A DNA stretch of 64,000 bases from the NCBI RefSeq assembly GCF_020177375.1, contig NZ_JAIWHV010000002.1, positions 1-64,000 on the forward strand. The letters run 5' to 3'. Positions 44,368 through 53,489 of this stretch are shown in pieces. Under the pieces are notes generated by a model that did no database searches, was not told where the DNA came from, and saw only the letters and a program-made list of their open reading frames with translations. Positions within the stretch are counted from its first letter, which is position 1. Each line of letters starts with the position of its first letter. This DNA comes from Saliphagus infecundisoli (GTDB taxonomy: Archaea > Halobacteriota > Halobacteria > Halobacteriales > Natrialbaceae). Position numbers and translations under genes: made by a program.

Positions 44368-44529
44368 ATGGACAGAGGACAGAACAGCGGCGGACTGATG
44401 TCCAGTGCCGGACTCGTCCGCTACTTCGACAGCGAGGACTCGAACGCGATCCGGATCGACCCCAAATCGGTGATCGCCTTCGGCGTCCTGATCGGTCTGC
44501 TCGTCCAGCTTCTGACGTTCGTCTCCTGA
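44368..44529 (+). CDS. Preprotein translocase subunit Sec61-beta
   Basis: The 53-residue protein matches archaeal Sec61-beta: [21 protein letters not shown], then [12 protein letters not shown], and one C-terminal membrane helix (about 35-52). It is the small third subunit of the SecYE channel. A TTTAG box 30 bp upstream of the ATG fits a leaderless transcript. It sits between the thioredoxin and VOC genes and is easy to miss because of its size. Confidence 0.92.
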   Translation: MDRGQNSGGLMSSAGLVRYFDSEDSNAIRIDPKSVIAFGVLIGLLVQLLTFVS

Positions 44530-44620
44530 TCCGGCCGGCTTCCGCGCCGGTTTCGTCCCGTCGGAGCACCGGACCTACTGCGGCCGTCGCCCATATGTCG
44601 TTCCCCGACGTACCCTCCGT

Positions 44621-45490
44621 ATGACCGACGCCGACGGACGGCTTCCGGAATCGACCCGTCCGGGCCGGAGCGTCCTGACCGTCGCCGACGAGGCGTCGAC
44701 GATAGCGTTCTACCGCGACGTGATCGGCTTCGACGTTCTCGCCCGCGAGCCCACAGTACTCGGCGCCGGCGGGACGCCGCTGCTGGAGGTGCGCCACGAC
44801 GCGGACGCTCGACCGCGCCCGCGGGCGGCCGCCGGCCTCTTTCACAACGCGTTCGTGCTCCCCGATCGGGCGGCACTCGGCGACGCGCTCGCCCGGATCC
44901 GCGACCGGGGCGCGCTCTCCGGGGCGTCCGACCACGGCGTCAGCGAGGCGCTGTACTGCCGGGATCCCGAGGGAAACGGCGTCGAACTCTACCGGGACCG
45001 TCCCCGCGAGGAGTGGCCCCGCGACGACGACGGGATCCGGATCGGCTCCTGGCCCCTCGACGTCGAGGCGCTCGCCGCCGACGCCGACGGAGAGGCGTCC
45101 GACCGGGTTCCGGCCAGAACCCGGCTGGGCCACGTCCACCTCGAGGTGACCGCGATCGACCGAGCCCGGGAGTTCTACGCGGAGACGCTGGGGTTTTCGG
45201 TCGTGGACTCCTCCCCGTCGGCGGTGTTTCTCGCCGCCGGCGACTACCACCACCATCTGGGGCTGAACGCCTGGAACGGCCGGTCGGGGCCGGCCGAAAG
45301 CGGTGCCCGCGGCCTCGCGTGGTTCGAACTGGTCGTCCCGGACGGCGCCGTCGAGGGGGTTCGACGCCGTCTCGACGCCGCCGGCGCCGCGACCTCGACC
45401 CGCGGGGACGGGTTCGAGGTCGTCGATCCCGACGGCATCCGGCTCCGAATCGTCGCCGAGTCGGAGGCGGGCGACCCCGGGAAGCCGTGA
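44621..45490 (+). CDS. Two-domain VOC (glyoxalase/extradiol dioxygenase-like) protein
   Basis: The 289-residue protein has two consecutive vicinal-oxygen-chelate domains (about 15-125 and 165-285). The second contains LGHVHLEVTAIDRAREFYAETLGF and AGDYHHHLGLNAW, giving His ligands for a metal. It resembles the CatE/ring-cleaving type, but the substrate is not readable. It is followed by pdxT after 36 bp and may be in the same transcription unit. Confidence 0.85.
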   Translation: MTDADGRLPESTRPGRSVLTVADEASTIAFYRDVIGFDVLAREPTVLGAGGTPLLEVRHDADARPRPRAAAGLFHNAFVLPDRAALGDALARIRDRGALSGASDHGVSEALYCRDPEGNGVELYRDRPREEWPRDDDGIRIGSWPLDVEALAADADGEASDRVPARTRLGHVHLEVTAIDRAREFYAETLGFSVVDSSPSAVFLAAGDYHHHLGLNAWNGRSGPAESGARGLAWFELVVPDGAVEGVRRRLDAAGAATSTRGDGFEVVDPDGIRLRIVAESEAGDPGKP

Positions 45491-45526
45491 CGCGACGCTT
45501 TTGACGTCCCGATCCGTACCCGGACC

Positions 45527-46138
45527 ATGACCCCGACCGCCGGCGTCGTCGCCGTCCAGGGCAACGTCGCGGAGCACGTCCGCGCGATCGAGCGCGCGGG
45601 AGCGGCAAACGGGGTCGACGTGACGGTCCACGAGATCCGCGGGTCGGGGACCGTCCCCGACTGCGATCTCCTCGCCCTTCCCGGCGGGGAGTCGACGACC
45701 ATCTCGCGGCTGATCCACGAGGCGGGCATCGCCCCCGAGATCCGGGCCCACGTCGAGGCCGGGAAACCGTTGCTCGCGACCTGTGCCGGCCTGATCGTCG
45801 CCTCGCGGGACGCCGCCGACCCGCGCGTCGAGACCCTCGACCTCCTCGACGTCCGCGTCGAACGCAACGCCTTCGGCCGCCAGCGCGACAGCTTCGAGGC
45901 CGATCTCGACGTTGCCGGGCTCGACGAGTCGTTCCCCGCGGTGTTCATCCGTGCGCCCGCGATCGGCGAGGGTGAAACGGATGGCGAGGGCGACGGAGAC
46001 GCCGGCGGGCCCGAGACCCTGGCGCGGTGGGACGGCCGGCCCGTCGCCGTCCGCCAGGGGCCGATCGTCGCCACCGCCTTCCACCCCGAACTCACGGGCG
46101 ATCCACGGCTCCACGCGCTCGCCTTCTTCGAGTCGTAG
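45527..46138 (+). CDS. pdxT: PdxT, glutaminase subunit of pyridoxal 5'-phosphate synthase
   Basis: The 203-residue class I glutamine amidotransferase has VVAVQGNVAEHVRAI at the start, the oxyanion strand LPGGESTTIS, the nucleophile Cys86 in LLATCAGLI and the His-Glu pair in ATAFHPELTGD. It supplies ammonia to PdxS for vitamin B6 synthesis. PdxS is not in the window. An acidic insert near 145-160 is a halophile feature. Confidence 0.93.
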   Translation: MTPTAGVVAVQGNVAEHVRAIERAGAANGVDVTVHEIRGSGTVPDCDLLALPGGESTTISRLIHEAGIAPEIRAHVEAGKPLLATCAGLIVASRDAADPRVETLDLLDVRVERNAFGRQRDSFEADLDVAGLDESFPAVFIRAPAIGEGETDGEGDGDAGGPETLARWDGRPVAVRQGPIVATAFHPELTGDPRLHALAFFES

Positions 46139-46174
46139 GGAGGGTTTTTCCCCCTCGCCCCCGTCGGTCGCCGT

Positions 46175-46660
46175 ATGAACGCATCAATCGACGCCGTCCG
46201 GGTCGCCGGGACCCCCCAGGGGCCGGTTCCGGTGCTCGTCCTCGCGGTCGACGGCGAGGAGGACGTGGTCCCCATCTTCATCGGTCCCGAGGAGGCGACG
46301 AGCATCGCCCGGGGGTTGGAGGCCGAGGACATCGGCCGGCCGCTGACCCACGACCTCCTTCTGGACGTAATGGAGGAGATGGGCGGCCGGATCGACCGGA
46401 TCGTCGTCAGCGAGATCAAGGAGGGCGAGGAGGGCGGGACCTACATCGCCGACCTCCACGTCGACACGCCGCGGGACTCGGTGGTGATCGACGCCCGCCC
46501 CAGCGACTCGATGGCGCTTGCCGCCCGGACGAACGCGCCGATCGAGGTCGCCGAGCCGGTCTTCGAGAGCGGCCGGGAGGACAGAGAGAAGTTCGACGAA
46601 CTCGACGACATCCGGGACGTTCAGGGCGGACCCGCGGGAGCAGGAGCGGGTGAGCCGTAG
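46175..46660 (+). CDS. Bifunctional nuclease domain (DUF151) protein
   Basis: The 161-residue protein matches DUF151: GPVPVLVLAVDGEEDVVPIFIGPEEATSIA, then TYIADLHV and VVIDARPSDSMALAARTNAPIEVAEPVF. Plant and bacterial members show RNase and DNase activity. The stop codon is followed directly by hisE, so the two form an operon with pdxT likely upstream. Confidence 0.9.
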   Translation: MNASIDAVRVAGTPQGPVPVLVLAVDGEEDVVPIFIGPEEATSIARGLEAEDIGRPLTHDLLLDVMEEMGGRIDRIVVSEIKEGEEGGTYIADLHVDTPRDSVVIDARPSDSMALAARTNAPIEVAEPVFESGREDREKFDELDDIRDVQGGPAGAGAGEP

Positions 46661-46945
46661 ATGGACCGGACGATCGAGGAGCTGTTCGCGGTCATCGAGG
46701 ACCGACGAGAGACCCTTCCCGATGACTCCTACACCGCCTCGCTGCTGACCCACGAGAAAGGCGAGAACGCCGTCCTCGAGAAGCTCGGCGAGGAGACCAC
46801 CGAACTCGTCCTCGCGGCCAAAGACGACGACGAGGGCGAGATCGCCGCCGAGTCCGCCGACATCGTCTACCACCTGCTCGTCCTGCTGGCGATGAAGGGG
46901 ATGGATCTCGAGGCGCTGGAGGCCGAACTCGAGGCTCGGCGTTAG
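46661..46945 (+). CDS. hisE: Phosphoribosyl-ATP pyrophosphatase HisE
   Basis: The 94-residue protein is a standard HisE: TIEELFAVIEDRRE, the cation-binding EKLGEETTELVLAAK and ESADIVYHLLVLLAMKGM. It catalyses the second step of histidine synthesis. It lies immediately after the DUF151 gene with no gap. Length and motifs are complete. Confidence 0.93.
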   Translation: MDRTIEELFAVIEDRRETLPDDSYTASLLTHEKGENAVLEKLGEETTELVLAAKDDDEGEIAAESADIVYHLLVLLAMKGMDLEALEAELEARR

Positions 46946-46947
46946 GG

Positions 46948-48000
46948 TCAGGAATCGAAGCCGCTGATCAGCGTGACGAGCCACTGGGCCGGGTCCTCGC
47001 GGTCGCGGACCTCGACGCGGACGACCCACTTGACCCACTGGAACCCCCGTCGGCCGGGTGCGACGAGCCGGACGGGCGCGCCGTGGCCGTGGCTCAGGGC
47101 CTCGCCGCCGACGCGGGTCGCGAGCAGGGCGTCGCGGGCCTCCCCGATCGGGAGCGTCCAGCGATAGCCGGTGACCGAGACGAACCGGACGTGGGAGGCC
47201 CCCTCGAGCGCCCCCGCGTCATCGAGCAGGTCGCCGACGCGGACCCCCTGCCACTCCTGGACGGTGTACCAGCCGCTCGTACAGTCGAGGAGCGCGTGCC
47301 GGGTCGCGTCGGGCTCGACCGACTCGAGCTCGAGAGGGTCGGCGACGAGACCGGACACGGCGAGGCTCCAGGCCTCGGGATCGATCGGATCGGGGTCGTC
47401 GGCGACCCACGAGGTGACCGGAAAACTCCCGTTGCCCTCGCCGTCGGCGGGTCGAGAGCCCGTAAAGCGGCGCTCGTCGCCGCCAGTTCCGAGAACGGCG
47501 TTTGCCGTCTCCTGGAGCCGGTAGACCACCGCGCCGCCGACGAACAGGCCGGCGAACTCGAGTGCGATCCGGCGTTCGCGGAAGTCCTTCGCCGGGGAAG
47601 TCGAAACCGCGTTGCGAGGTGGGCGACCACGAGCGGAACCAGGGCAAGGCCGAAGCCGACGTGGACCGACAGCAGGGTCCAATGACATCCTCCCCGGCGT
47701 TCACGCCGGGGTTTCCTCGCGCTGGGAGTCTCGGCTATGCCGAGTCCACGGAGGCAACTTGCGGGTTCGTGTGCTCCTCGTTGGGACGGGGAGAGCGTGG
47801 TGACTCCAGCCAGTCGTGGCTGTCCCACTTGAGGCACACGGGCCGTGCCATCGGACGTACCAGCGGTCGGGCGTGCCGACGGTAAACGAGAGCAGTCCCG
47901 TCCCCGCTTCGAATGAGACGCAGACGAGAAGCGACCAGTCGACGAGCCGGGGCGGGGGCTGGACGCTCGCGAACGCGCGCTCGAGACGCCCTCGAACCAT
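46948..48000 (-). pseudogene. Molybdopterin oxidoreductase (sulfite-oxidase-like), interrupted and frameshifted
   Basis: The 5' part (48000 to about 47850) encodes a first membrane helix beginning [13 protein letters not shown] and ending at RWYVRW-like sequence. Then an IS right-end remnant (47683-47860) intervenes. The next helix (LLSVHVGFGLALVPLVVAHLATRF) follows in frame until near 47590, where a one-base change shifts to the frame of the sulfite-oxidase-like domain (SGLVADPLELESV, LDCTSGWYTVQEWQGVRVGDLL, GHGAPVRLVAPGRRGFQWVKWV). Intact relatives join a b561-like membrane part to this molybdenum domain. Roughly 100 residues between helices are missing. The Mo domain might still be translated alone. 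Confidence 0.8.
47683..47860 (-). mobile_element. IS200/IS605 right-end remnant (3' end of tnpB plus omega-RNA scaffold)
   Basis: On the minus strand it starts near gatggcacggcccgtgt, also found in the non-autonomous copy near 690. It carries a TnpB-like C-terminal tail frame ([18 protein letters not shown]) ending at 47735, and closes with a ccccggcg/cgccgggg hairpin and gaggatgtca at 47683. It has no left end. Confidence 0.75.
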
Positions 48001-48140
48001 CGTCACGTCTTGGCACGACGGCGGGAAGTAGTCGTCGCCGTTAGGGTGTCATAATCGATCTCTCATTCTCCTCTACTGCGCGATACTGAGTAGTGGCGGA
48101 CGGAGTGTGTGAACCGTTGTACGACACTCTCGTCACCGCG

Positions 48141-48512
48141 TCAGGTCGAGAGGGCCGCGCCCACCGCACCGGCGATCGCACTCTCGAGGGCCATGACGAG
48201 GGCAACGACGACCGCGACGACGAATATTCCGGCGCCGGCGGCGGTGCCGACCGCGCCGCCGACGGGCCCGAGCGCGAGCCCGAGCAGGCTCACGGCGACC
48301 CAGATCAGCAGGCCGCCGATCAGCCCGCCGAGGGCGCCCGCGAGCAGGCCGTGCCAGAAACCGCTTGCGAGCCCGCCGCGGGCCATATAGCCCGCGACGA
48401 ACCCGCCGACCAGACCCGCGGTGAGCTGTCCGAGTCCGGGGATGGCGAGCCCGACGATCCCGATCACTGTCGTGACGACGAAGCCGACGACGACCGCACG
48501 CCAGTTTGTCAT
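48141..48512 (-). CDS. DUF5518-like glycine-rich membrane protein
   Basis: The 123-residue protein has four small-residue-rich membrane helices (AVVVGFVVTTVIGIVGL, LTAGLVGGFVAGYMARGG, LLAGALGGLIGGLLIW and a C-terminal one). This layout fits the haloarchaeal DUF5518 family of unknown function. It diverges from the NOG1-like GTPase gene with an 80-bp gap. Family assignment is from memory. Confidence 0.75.
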   Translation of the reverse strand: MTNWRAVVVGFVVTTVIGIVGLAIPGLGQLTAGLVGGFVAGYMARGGLASGFWHGLLAGALGGLIGGLLIWVAVSLLGLALGPVGGAVGTAAGAGIFVVAVVVALVMALESAIAGAVGAALST

Positions 48513-48592
48513 ACTCCATCGAGGCGCCCGACGGGCAAAAGAAGTCGGCACGTAACGGACGCCCTTTTATGACCCGCTCGCGTACTCGGGGT

Positions 48593-49588
48593 ATGATTTT
48601 CGAGAACCTTCCGACGACGCCCACGTCGGAGGAGCTGATCGACAAGGCCTTCTCCCGGGCCGCACGCGCGGGACGGGCCAAGGGGGGCGTGGAGGCCCAG
48701 CAGTCGATGCTCCAGACGGCAGCGAACATCACGTCGGACAACCTCGCGAACGTCGTCACCGCCTGGCCCGACTTCGAGTACGAGGGCGAGGTCCACCCCT
48801 TCTACTACGAGCTCGCCGACGCGATCCTCGCCGGAGAGGGCGAAGCGAACGCCGACGGCGTCGACGACCTCCGCCAGAGCCTCTCAGAGGTGATGTGGGC
48901 GAGCCGAAAGGCCCGCGAGATCCACGGGGAGTACCAGTCGAAACTGCGGAAGACCGACGTCGACACCGCCCGGAAACACCGCAAACAGGCATTCGCCCGG
49001 CTGGCCGACATCGTCGAGCAGGTCGAGGAGGACCTCCTGGCGATCAACGAGGCCAGAAACGCCCTCCGGGACCTCCCCGAGATCGACCCCGAGGAGCCGA
49101 CCATCGTCGTCGCGGGCTACCCCAACGTCGGCAAGTCCTCGTTCGTCAACGGCGTCACGAACGCCAGAGGCGAGACCGCGAGCTATCCCTTCACGACGAC
49201 CGGGATCGGTGTCGGCCACTTAGAGCGTGACCACGTCCGCTACCAGCTCGTCGACACGCCGGGACTCCTGGATCGCCCGGCCGAGGAACGAAACGAGATC
49301 GAATCCCAGGCCGCAAGCGCCGTCGAACACGTCGCCGACTGCGTGCTCGTCCTCGTCGATCCCAGCGAGGCGTGTGGCTATCCCCTCGCCGACCAGCTCG
49401 AGCTCCGGGACGCGATCGAGGCCCGGTTCGAGGACGCGCCGGTGCTCACGATTTGTAACAAGGCCGACCGCTCGCGGGCGGTCGAGGCCGACCGCTACAT
49501 GAGCGTCGAGACCGGCGAGGGCGTCGAGGAGGTCCTCGAGGCGGCGGTCGCGGCGATCGACTACGAGCCCGAACTCCCCTCTCGTTAG
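48593..49588 (+). CDS. NOG1-family GTP-binding protein
   Basis: The 331-residue GTPase has an N-terminal helical domain (1-165) and a G domain with GYPNVGKSS (175-183), the DTPGLLD G3 motif and NKAD as G4. Nog1 proteins assist large ribosomal subunit assembly. The C-terminal eukaryotic extension is absent, as in archaea. A TTTTATG box at about 48566 places the start 26 nt downstream, supporting the ATG at 48593. Its 3' end overlaps the DUF389 gene. Confidence 0.92.
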   Translation: MIFENLPTTPTSEELIDKAFSRAARAGRAKGGVEAQQSMLQTAANITSDNLANVVTAWPDFEYEGEVHPFYYELADAILAGEGEANADGVDDLRQSLSEVMWASRKAREIHGEYQSKLRKTDVDTARKHRKQAFARLADIVEQVEEDLLAINEARNALRDLPEIDPEEPTIVVAGYPNVGKSSFVNGVTNARGETASYPFTTTGIGVGHLERDHVRYQLVDTPGLLDRPAEERNEIESQAASAVEHVADCVLVLVDPSEACGYPLADQLELRDAIEARFEDAPVLTICNKADRSRAVEADRYMSVETGEGVEEVLEAAVAAIDYEPELPSR

Positions 49589-50874
49589 TTCTCGACGACC
49601 TCGACGTAGCGCACCTCGACCGCGACCGAGCCGTCGGCGTGGCTGTTGATCCGCTCGTGGAGCAGGTCGGCGAGTTCCGGATAGCTCTCTCCGGGGGGGC
49701 CGCCGACGGTCACGACCACCCGCTGGGGGTCCCGGAACGGGTAGTCGTCGCCGAGGGAGACCTCGAGCTCGATCAACTGGAGTTCCTCGTACTCCTCGTC
49801 TAAGGCGAGTTCGACCTCGTCGCGGGCGTCCTGTTCGAAGCTACCGGTCTGGAAGGAGCTGTAGGTGATCCCGCCCAGAAACGCGGAGAAGACGAGGACG
49901 ATCAGCGCGAGGCCGGCGATCTCCCGGCGGACCCGCTTTTGGGTCGGCTCGACGGCAAAGAGGCTTTCGGGGCGGTAGCCGGTGTACCAGAGGGTGACCA
50001 GCCCGGCCAGGTTCACCGAGAGCACGTTGACGAAGACGAGGACGGTCGAGCCCAGAGCTGCGCCGGGATGGCCGAACGCCAGCGAGATACCCGCGGCCGC
50101 CGCCGGCGGGATGAGGGCGGCGGCGATCATGACGCCGACGAGGGCGACGGAGACCCCCGTCGAGACGCTCAACACGCCCGCGACGCCGGCACCCAGCGCG
50201 ATCACCAGCGAGAGCAGGTCCGGCGCGAGCCGTTCGGAGATCTCGCCGACCTCGGCGATGTCCATCCCGGGCGGGACGACGTGTGTGACCCGGACGAACC
50301 ACGCCATCGCCGCCGCGGACCCGATCGCGAGGACGACACCGAGGGCCTGGTACTTCGCCCCGTCGATCAGCAGTTCGGGTTCGTCGATGACGGTCCCGAT
50401 GCTGGCGCCCAGGGCGGGACCGATCAGGGGCGCGATCACCATCGAGCCGACGACGACCGCCGGCGAGTCCAGAAGCAAGCCGGCCGTCGCCACGAGCGCG
50501 CTGATCACCGTCATCACCACGTAGACCGGGAACGACGGCGTCAGCTCCTCGGCTTCGGTCCGGAGCTCCTGGCGGGAGATCCGGTCGTCCTCGACGTCGC
50601 CGTTCTCGTAGCGGTCCTGGAGGGCGTCGAACTTCCGTGCGATGACGGTCTCGGCGTCGACGACGACCGTGTAGGCGTCGTCCTCGATCCCCGCTTCCTG
50701 GAGCGAGTCGAGGACGGGCTCGACGGCCTGGGAGGGCAGCGGGAAGTAGACGACCGCCGTGTACTCCCGACCGCTGGTCTCGTCAGTCACGGCGTAGTCG
50801 ACCTCCTCGTCGTCGAGCACTCCGAGGATCGTCTCGCGGGCCCCGGTCGGAACCATCAGCTGTACGAGCCGCAC
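49585..50874 (-). CDS. DUF389 (TIGR00341) membrane protein
   Basis: The 429-residue protein has an N-terminal ACT-like cytoplasmic domain (about 1-90), then about six to eight membrane helices with the DUF389 hallmark SPAVVVGSMVIAPLIGPALG and VALVGVMIAAALIPPAAAAG, and a C-terminal beta-rich domain. The function is unproven. It starts with GTG. It overlaps the NOG1-like gene by 4 bp at its 3' end. Confidence 0.88.
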   Translation of the reverse strand: MRLVQLMVPTGARETILGVLDDEEVDYAVTDETSGREYTAVVYFPLPSQAVEPVLDSLQEAGIEDDAYTVVVDAETVIARKFDALQDRYENGDVEDDRISRQELRTEAEELTPSFPVYVVMTVISALVATAGLLLDSPAVVVGSMVIAPLIGPALGASIGTVIDEPELLIDGAKYQALGVVLAIGSAAAMAWFVRVTHVVPPGMDIAEVGEISERLAPDLLSLVIALGAGVAGVLSVSTGVSVALVGVMIAAALIPPAAAAGISLAFGHPGAALGSTVLVFVNVLSVNLAGLVTLWYTGYRPESLFAVEPTQKRVRREIAGLALIVLVFSAFLGGITYSSFQTGSFEQDARDEVELALDEEYEELQLIELEVSLGDDYPFRDPQRVVVTVGGPPGESYPELADLLHERINSHADGSVAVEVRYVEVVEN

Positions 50875-50967
50875 TGTCGCCGACGAGGGGGGCGGGGGTC
50901 ATAATTCCAGGGATCCCGTCCGGTCTCCGGAACGTATTTAGCACGGTGAACTGTACGATGCGGTGTC

Positions 50968-51231
50968 ATGTCCGTACTGTCGACGGAGGACGAGGGGAAG
51001 TTCCTGATGGACGTCCGGGGCGAACAGATCGGGATCGTCACCGAGGTCGATCCCGTAGAGCAGGTCGCCTACGTCGATCCCGACCCCGGCCTGGCCAACG
51101 CCTGGATCCAGAGTCTGGGCATGGGCGACGCCGGCGAGGACGACATCGCGGTCCCCGCCGACAACGTCGTCACCGTCACCGACTCCGAGCTCCGGGTCGA
51201 CGCCGACCTGAGCAGCGACACGGCGGCGTAA
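50968..51231 (+). CDS. PRC-barrel-like small protein
   Basis: The 87-residue protein has short strands typical of a PRC barrel (VRGEQIGIVTEVDPVEQVAYVDPD) and an acidic C-terminus. PRC-barrel proteins in archaea act in cell division (CdpB family) or RNA processing. This one lacks features to decide. It diverges from DUF389 and its stop touches the 3' end of the dehydrogenase gene. Confidence 0.7.
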   Translation: MSVLSTEDEGKFLMDVRGEQIGIVTEVDPVEQVAYVDPDPGLANAWIQSLGMGDAGEDDIAVPADNVVTVTDSELRVDADLSSDTAA

Positions 51232-52212
51232 TCAGACCCACGGCGAGTCGGCGTCGACCTCGTGTTCGGGCTCCTCGCCCGCGAGCACGCGGCCGACGTC
51301 GGCGGCGATCTCGCGGCTGAGCTGTGCCCGGGAGTCCTCGGAGTACCAGCCGACGTGGGGCGTGACGACGGCGTTCTCGAGGTCGTACAGCGCGTGGTCG
51401 TCAGGGAGGGGCTCGGGCTCGGTGACGTCGAGGCCGGCGAAACCGATCTCGTCGGTCTCGAGTGCGGCCACGAGCGCGTCGGTATCGATCACGGGTCCGC
51501 GGGCGGTGTTGACGACGACTGCCTCGTCCGACAGCCTCTCGAACTCGTCTTCGCCGAGCATGCCCTCGGTTTCCTCGGTCAGCGGCGTGTGGATCGAGAG
51601 GAGGTCGGCCCGAGAGAGGAGGTCGTCGAACTCGACGGGTTCGACGTTGTGGAGCTTTATTTCGTCGTCCGCGAGGTGGGGGTCCGCAGCGAGCACCTCA
51701 CAGCCGAATCCCCCGATCATCGTCGCCAGCCGCTTGGGGATCTTTCCGAAGCCGAGCAGGCCGATCGTCGAGCCCTGGAGGCGGGGGATCGGCGCGCCCG
51801 CGGACCACTCCCACTCCCCCGACCGGGTCGAGCGGTCGTAGACGGGAAGCCGACGCAGCGAGGCGAGCAGCAGGGACAGCGCGTGAGTCGCGACCTCATC
51901 CAGAGAGTAGGTGGGGTGGTTGACGACGGTGATCCCTTCCTCTCGAGCGGCCTCCAGATCGACGTTGTCGACGCCGATCCCCGCGCGGCCGACGACCTCG
52001 AGGGCCTCGGCGCGTTCGAGAACCTCGCGGGTCACCGGGACGCCGGCGTCGACGATCAGCCCCTCGGCGCCGTCGAGTTCGGCAAGCAGTTCGTCCTCGG
52101 TCTCGGTGATCGTCGACCGGACGGTCGCGTCGTAGTCGGCGAGGACCTCCCCCTGGAGCTCGTCGTCGACGACCGCGGACTTGGTGTCGCTGATCAGGAC
52201 GTCATGTGGCAT
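51232..52212 (-). CDS. D-isomer 2-hydroxyacid dehydrogenase (C-terminal-binding-protein-like)
   Basis: The 326-residue protein has the split catalytic domain and an inserted Rossmann fold with LLGFGKIPKRLA near 152-163, the substrate Arg in NTARGPVID (Arg238), a Glu in TEPEPLP and the catalytic His286 in TPHVGWYS. The expected final Gly of the NAD loop is replaced by Pro (GFGKIP), a mild oddity. The substrate is unknown. The ATG at 52212 was chosen. Confidence 0.87.
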   Translation of the reverse strand: MPHDVLISDTKSAVVDDELQGEVLADYDATVRSTITETEDELLAELDGAEGLIVDAGVPVTREVLERAEALEVVGRAGIGVDNVDLEAAREEGITVVNHPTYSLDEVATHALSLLLASLRRLPVYDRSTRSGEWEWSAGAPIPRLQGSTIGLLGFGKIPKRLATMIGGFGCEVLAADPHLADDEIKLHNVEPVEFDDLLSRADLLSIHTPLTEETEGMLGEDEFERLSDEAVVVNTARGPVIDTDALVAALETDEIGFAGLDVTEPEPLPDDHALYDLENAVVTPHVGWYSEDSRAQLSREIAADVGRVLAGEEPEHEVDADSPWV

Positions 52213-52317
52213 GAGAGAAGGCTGTCGGGCCCGAACTAAATCGTTGCCCGTTTCTGTTCCGTTCTTCACATTTTTACACGCCATATCGGGTGGACGTATC
52301 GTCAGACATATATGGTA

Positions 52318-52345
52318 TGATAATATTGTTGCTTGCAACCCGTTC
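52318..52345. promoter_or_regulatory. A+T-rich divergent promoter with GTTGC-TT-GCAAC palindrome
   Basis: Between the dehydrogenase and deacylase genes, an A+T-rich stretch (tatgataatattg) runs into gttgcttgcaac, a perfect 5-bp inverted repeat with a 2-nt centre. It could be an operator shared by the two divergent genes. Confidence 0.4.
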
Positions 52346-52391
52346 TGCGGGCGCGGAAACGTCGCCTTAACCGGGCGAGAGATGAGGAGAC

Positions 52392-53309
52392 ATGACAGAG
52401 GCTGACGACACGACCGACGGACGAACCGACGCATCGAACTCGAGACGATCCTTCCTCGGACGCACCGCCGGCGTCGCCGTCGGCGCGGTGGCCGGGCTCT
52501 CGGCGGCCGGCAACGCCGCCGCCGCGGGCGAGGCCTGTCCCACCGAGGAGATTGAAACCATAGACGAGGACGAAGAGGAGGAAGTCGAGCGAAGCGAGGA
52601 CGAGGAGGAAGTCGAGACCGGAAGCGGCCACGGTCACGATCGCTTCACGATCATGGGGGGAACCCCCTACGAGACGCCTGTCCACGTCGTCGACGCCCCC
52701 GAGGCGGGCCCGACCGCGGTCGTCACCGGCGGCGTCCACGGCAACGAGTACGCCGGCATGGAGGCCGCCCGCGAGATCGCCGGGTGGGAACTCCAGTCCG
52801 GACGCCTCGTCGTCATCCCCGAATCGAACGCGGTCGCGGCGGCCCAGGGAACCTACGTCAGCCCCGCCGGCGACCTGAACCAGGACTTCCCGACCGGCAG
52901 GGAGCCCACGAGCGCCCACGCGCGGGCGATCTGGGGGGTCATCACCGACTACGACGCCGACGTCGTCATCGACCTCCACACCTCCCGGGGCATCTACGGC
53001 GCCGGCGGCCCCTCCGGGGTCGGCCAGGCGATCTTCCCGACGCCGGCCGGCCGGCCGGTCGCAAGCGGGGTCCGGAACACGGTCAACGCCGCCCACTTCG
53101 AGGGTACGTGGGCGCCGAGCTACGCCTACACCGTCGGCAACACGATGACCGGGATCCGCCCCCGGCTCATCCACAAGGTCGGCGGCGATCTGGGCGTCCC
53201 CGGCTTCCTGATCGAGGCCACCCGCCACGGCACCGACCTCGACCAGCGCGTCGAGTGGCTCGGCGCGAACGTCGCGGCGATCCTCGAGCGCACCGGCTTC
53301 GAACTGTAA
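52392..53309 (+). CDS. Tat-exported AspA/AstE-type zinc deacylase
   Basis: The 305-residue protein has a Tat signal (SRRSFLGRTAG near 17-27), an acidic linker (about 50-78) and an AstE/AspA zinc-peptidase-like domain. Zinc ligands are H115 and E119 in GGVHGNEYAG and H196 in DLHTSRG, and the catalytic acid lies near EATRHG at the end. Secreted members hydrolyse acyl-amino acids or peptides. Export is expected to be folded via Tat. Confidence 0.85.
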   Translation: MTEADDTTDGRTDASNSRRSFLGRTAGVAVGAVAGLSAAGNAAAAGEACPTEEIETIDEDEEEEVERSEDEEEVETGSGHGHDRFTIMGGTPYETPVHVVDAPEAGPTAVVTGGVHGNEYAGMEAAREIAGWELQSGRLVVIPESNAVAAAQGTYVSPAGDLNQDFPTGREPTSAHARAIWGVITDYDADVVIDLHTSRGIYGAGGPSGVGQAIFPTPAGRPVASGVRNTVNAAHFEGTWAPSYAYTVGNTMTGIRPRLIHKVGGDLGVPGFLIEATRHGTDLDQRVEWLGANVAAILERTGFEL

Positions 53310-53489
53310 CGCCGCTCTTCCCCGCTTCCCGTGTTCGACCCCGAAGAGCTCTTGCCTGAACCAAGGCGCTAATGCCCCTTCCTCAAGGAGTCCAGGGCTT
53401 CCGACACGCTGTCGGAAGCACAAGCGAGTAGGGAGGGGATACAGCGTCCCCAGAAATCGAAGATGTCTGGTGTGCGAATGAGACGCAAT

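Noticed and set aside
44000-46114. 704-codon frame that ends in thioredoxin
   Set aside because: Only the last 89 codons are thioredoxin. The upstream part is antisense to the VOC and pdxT genes and has no plausible protein features.
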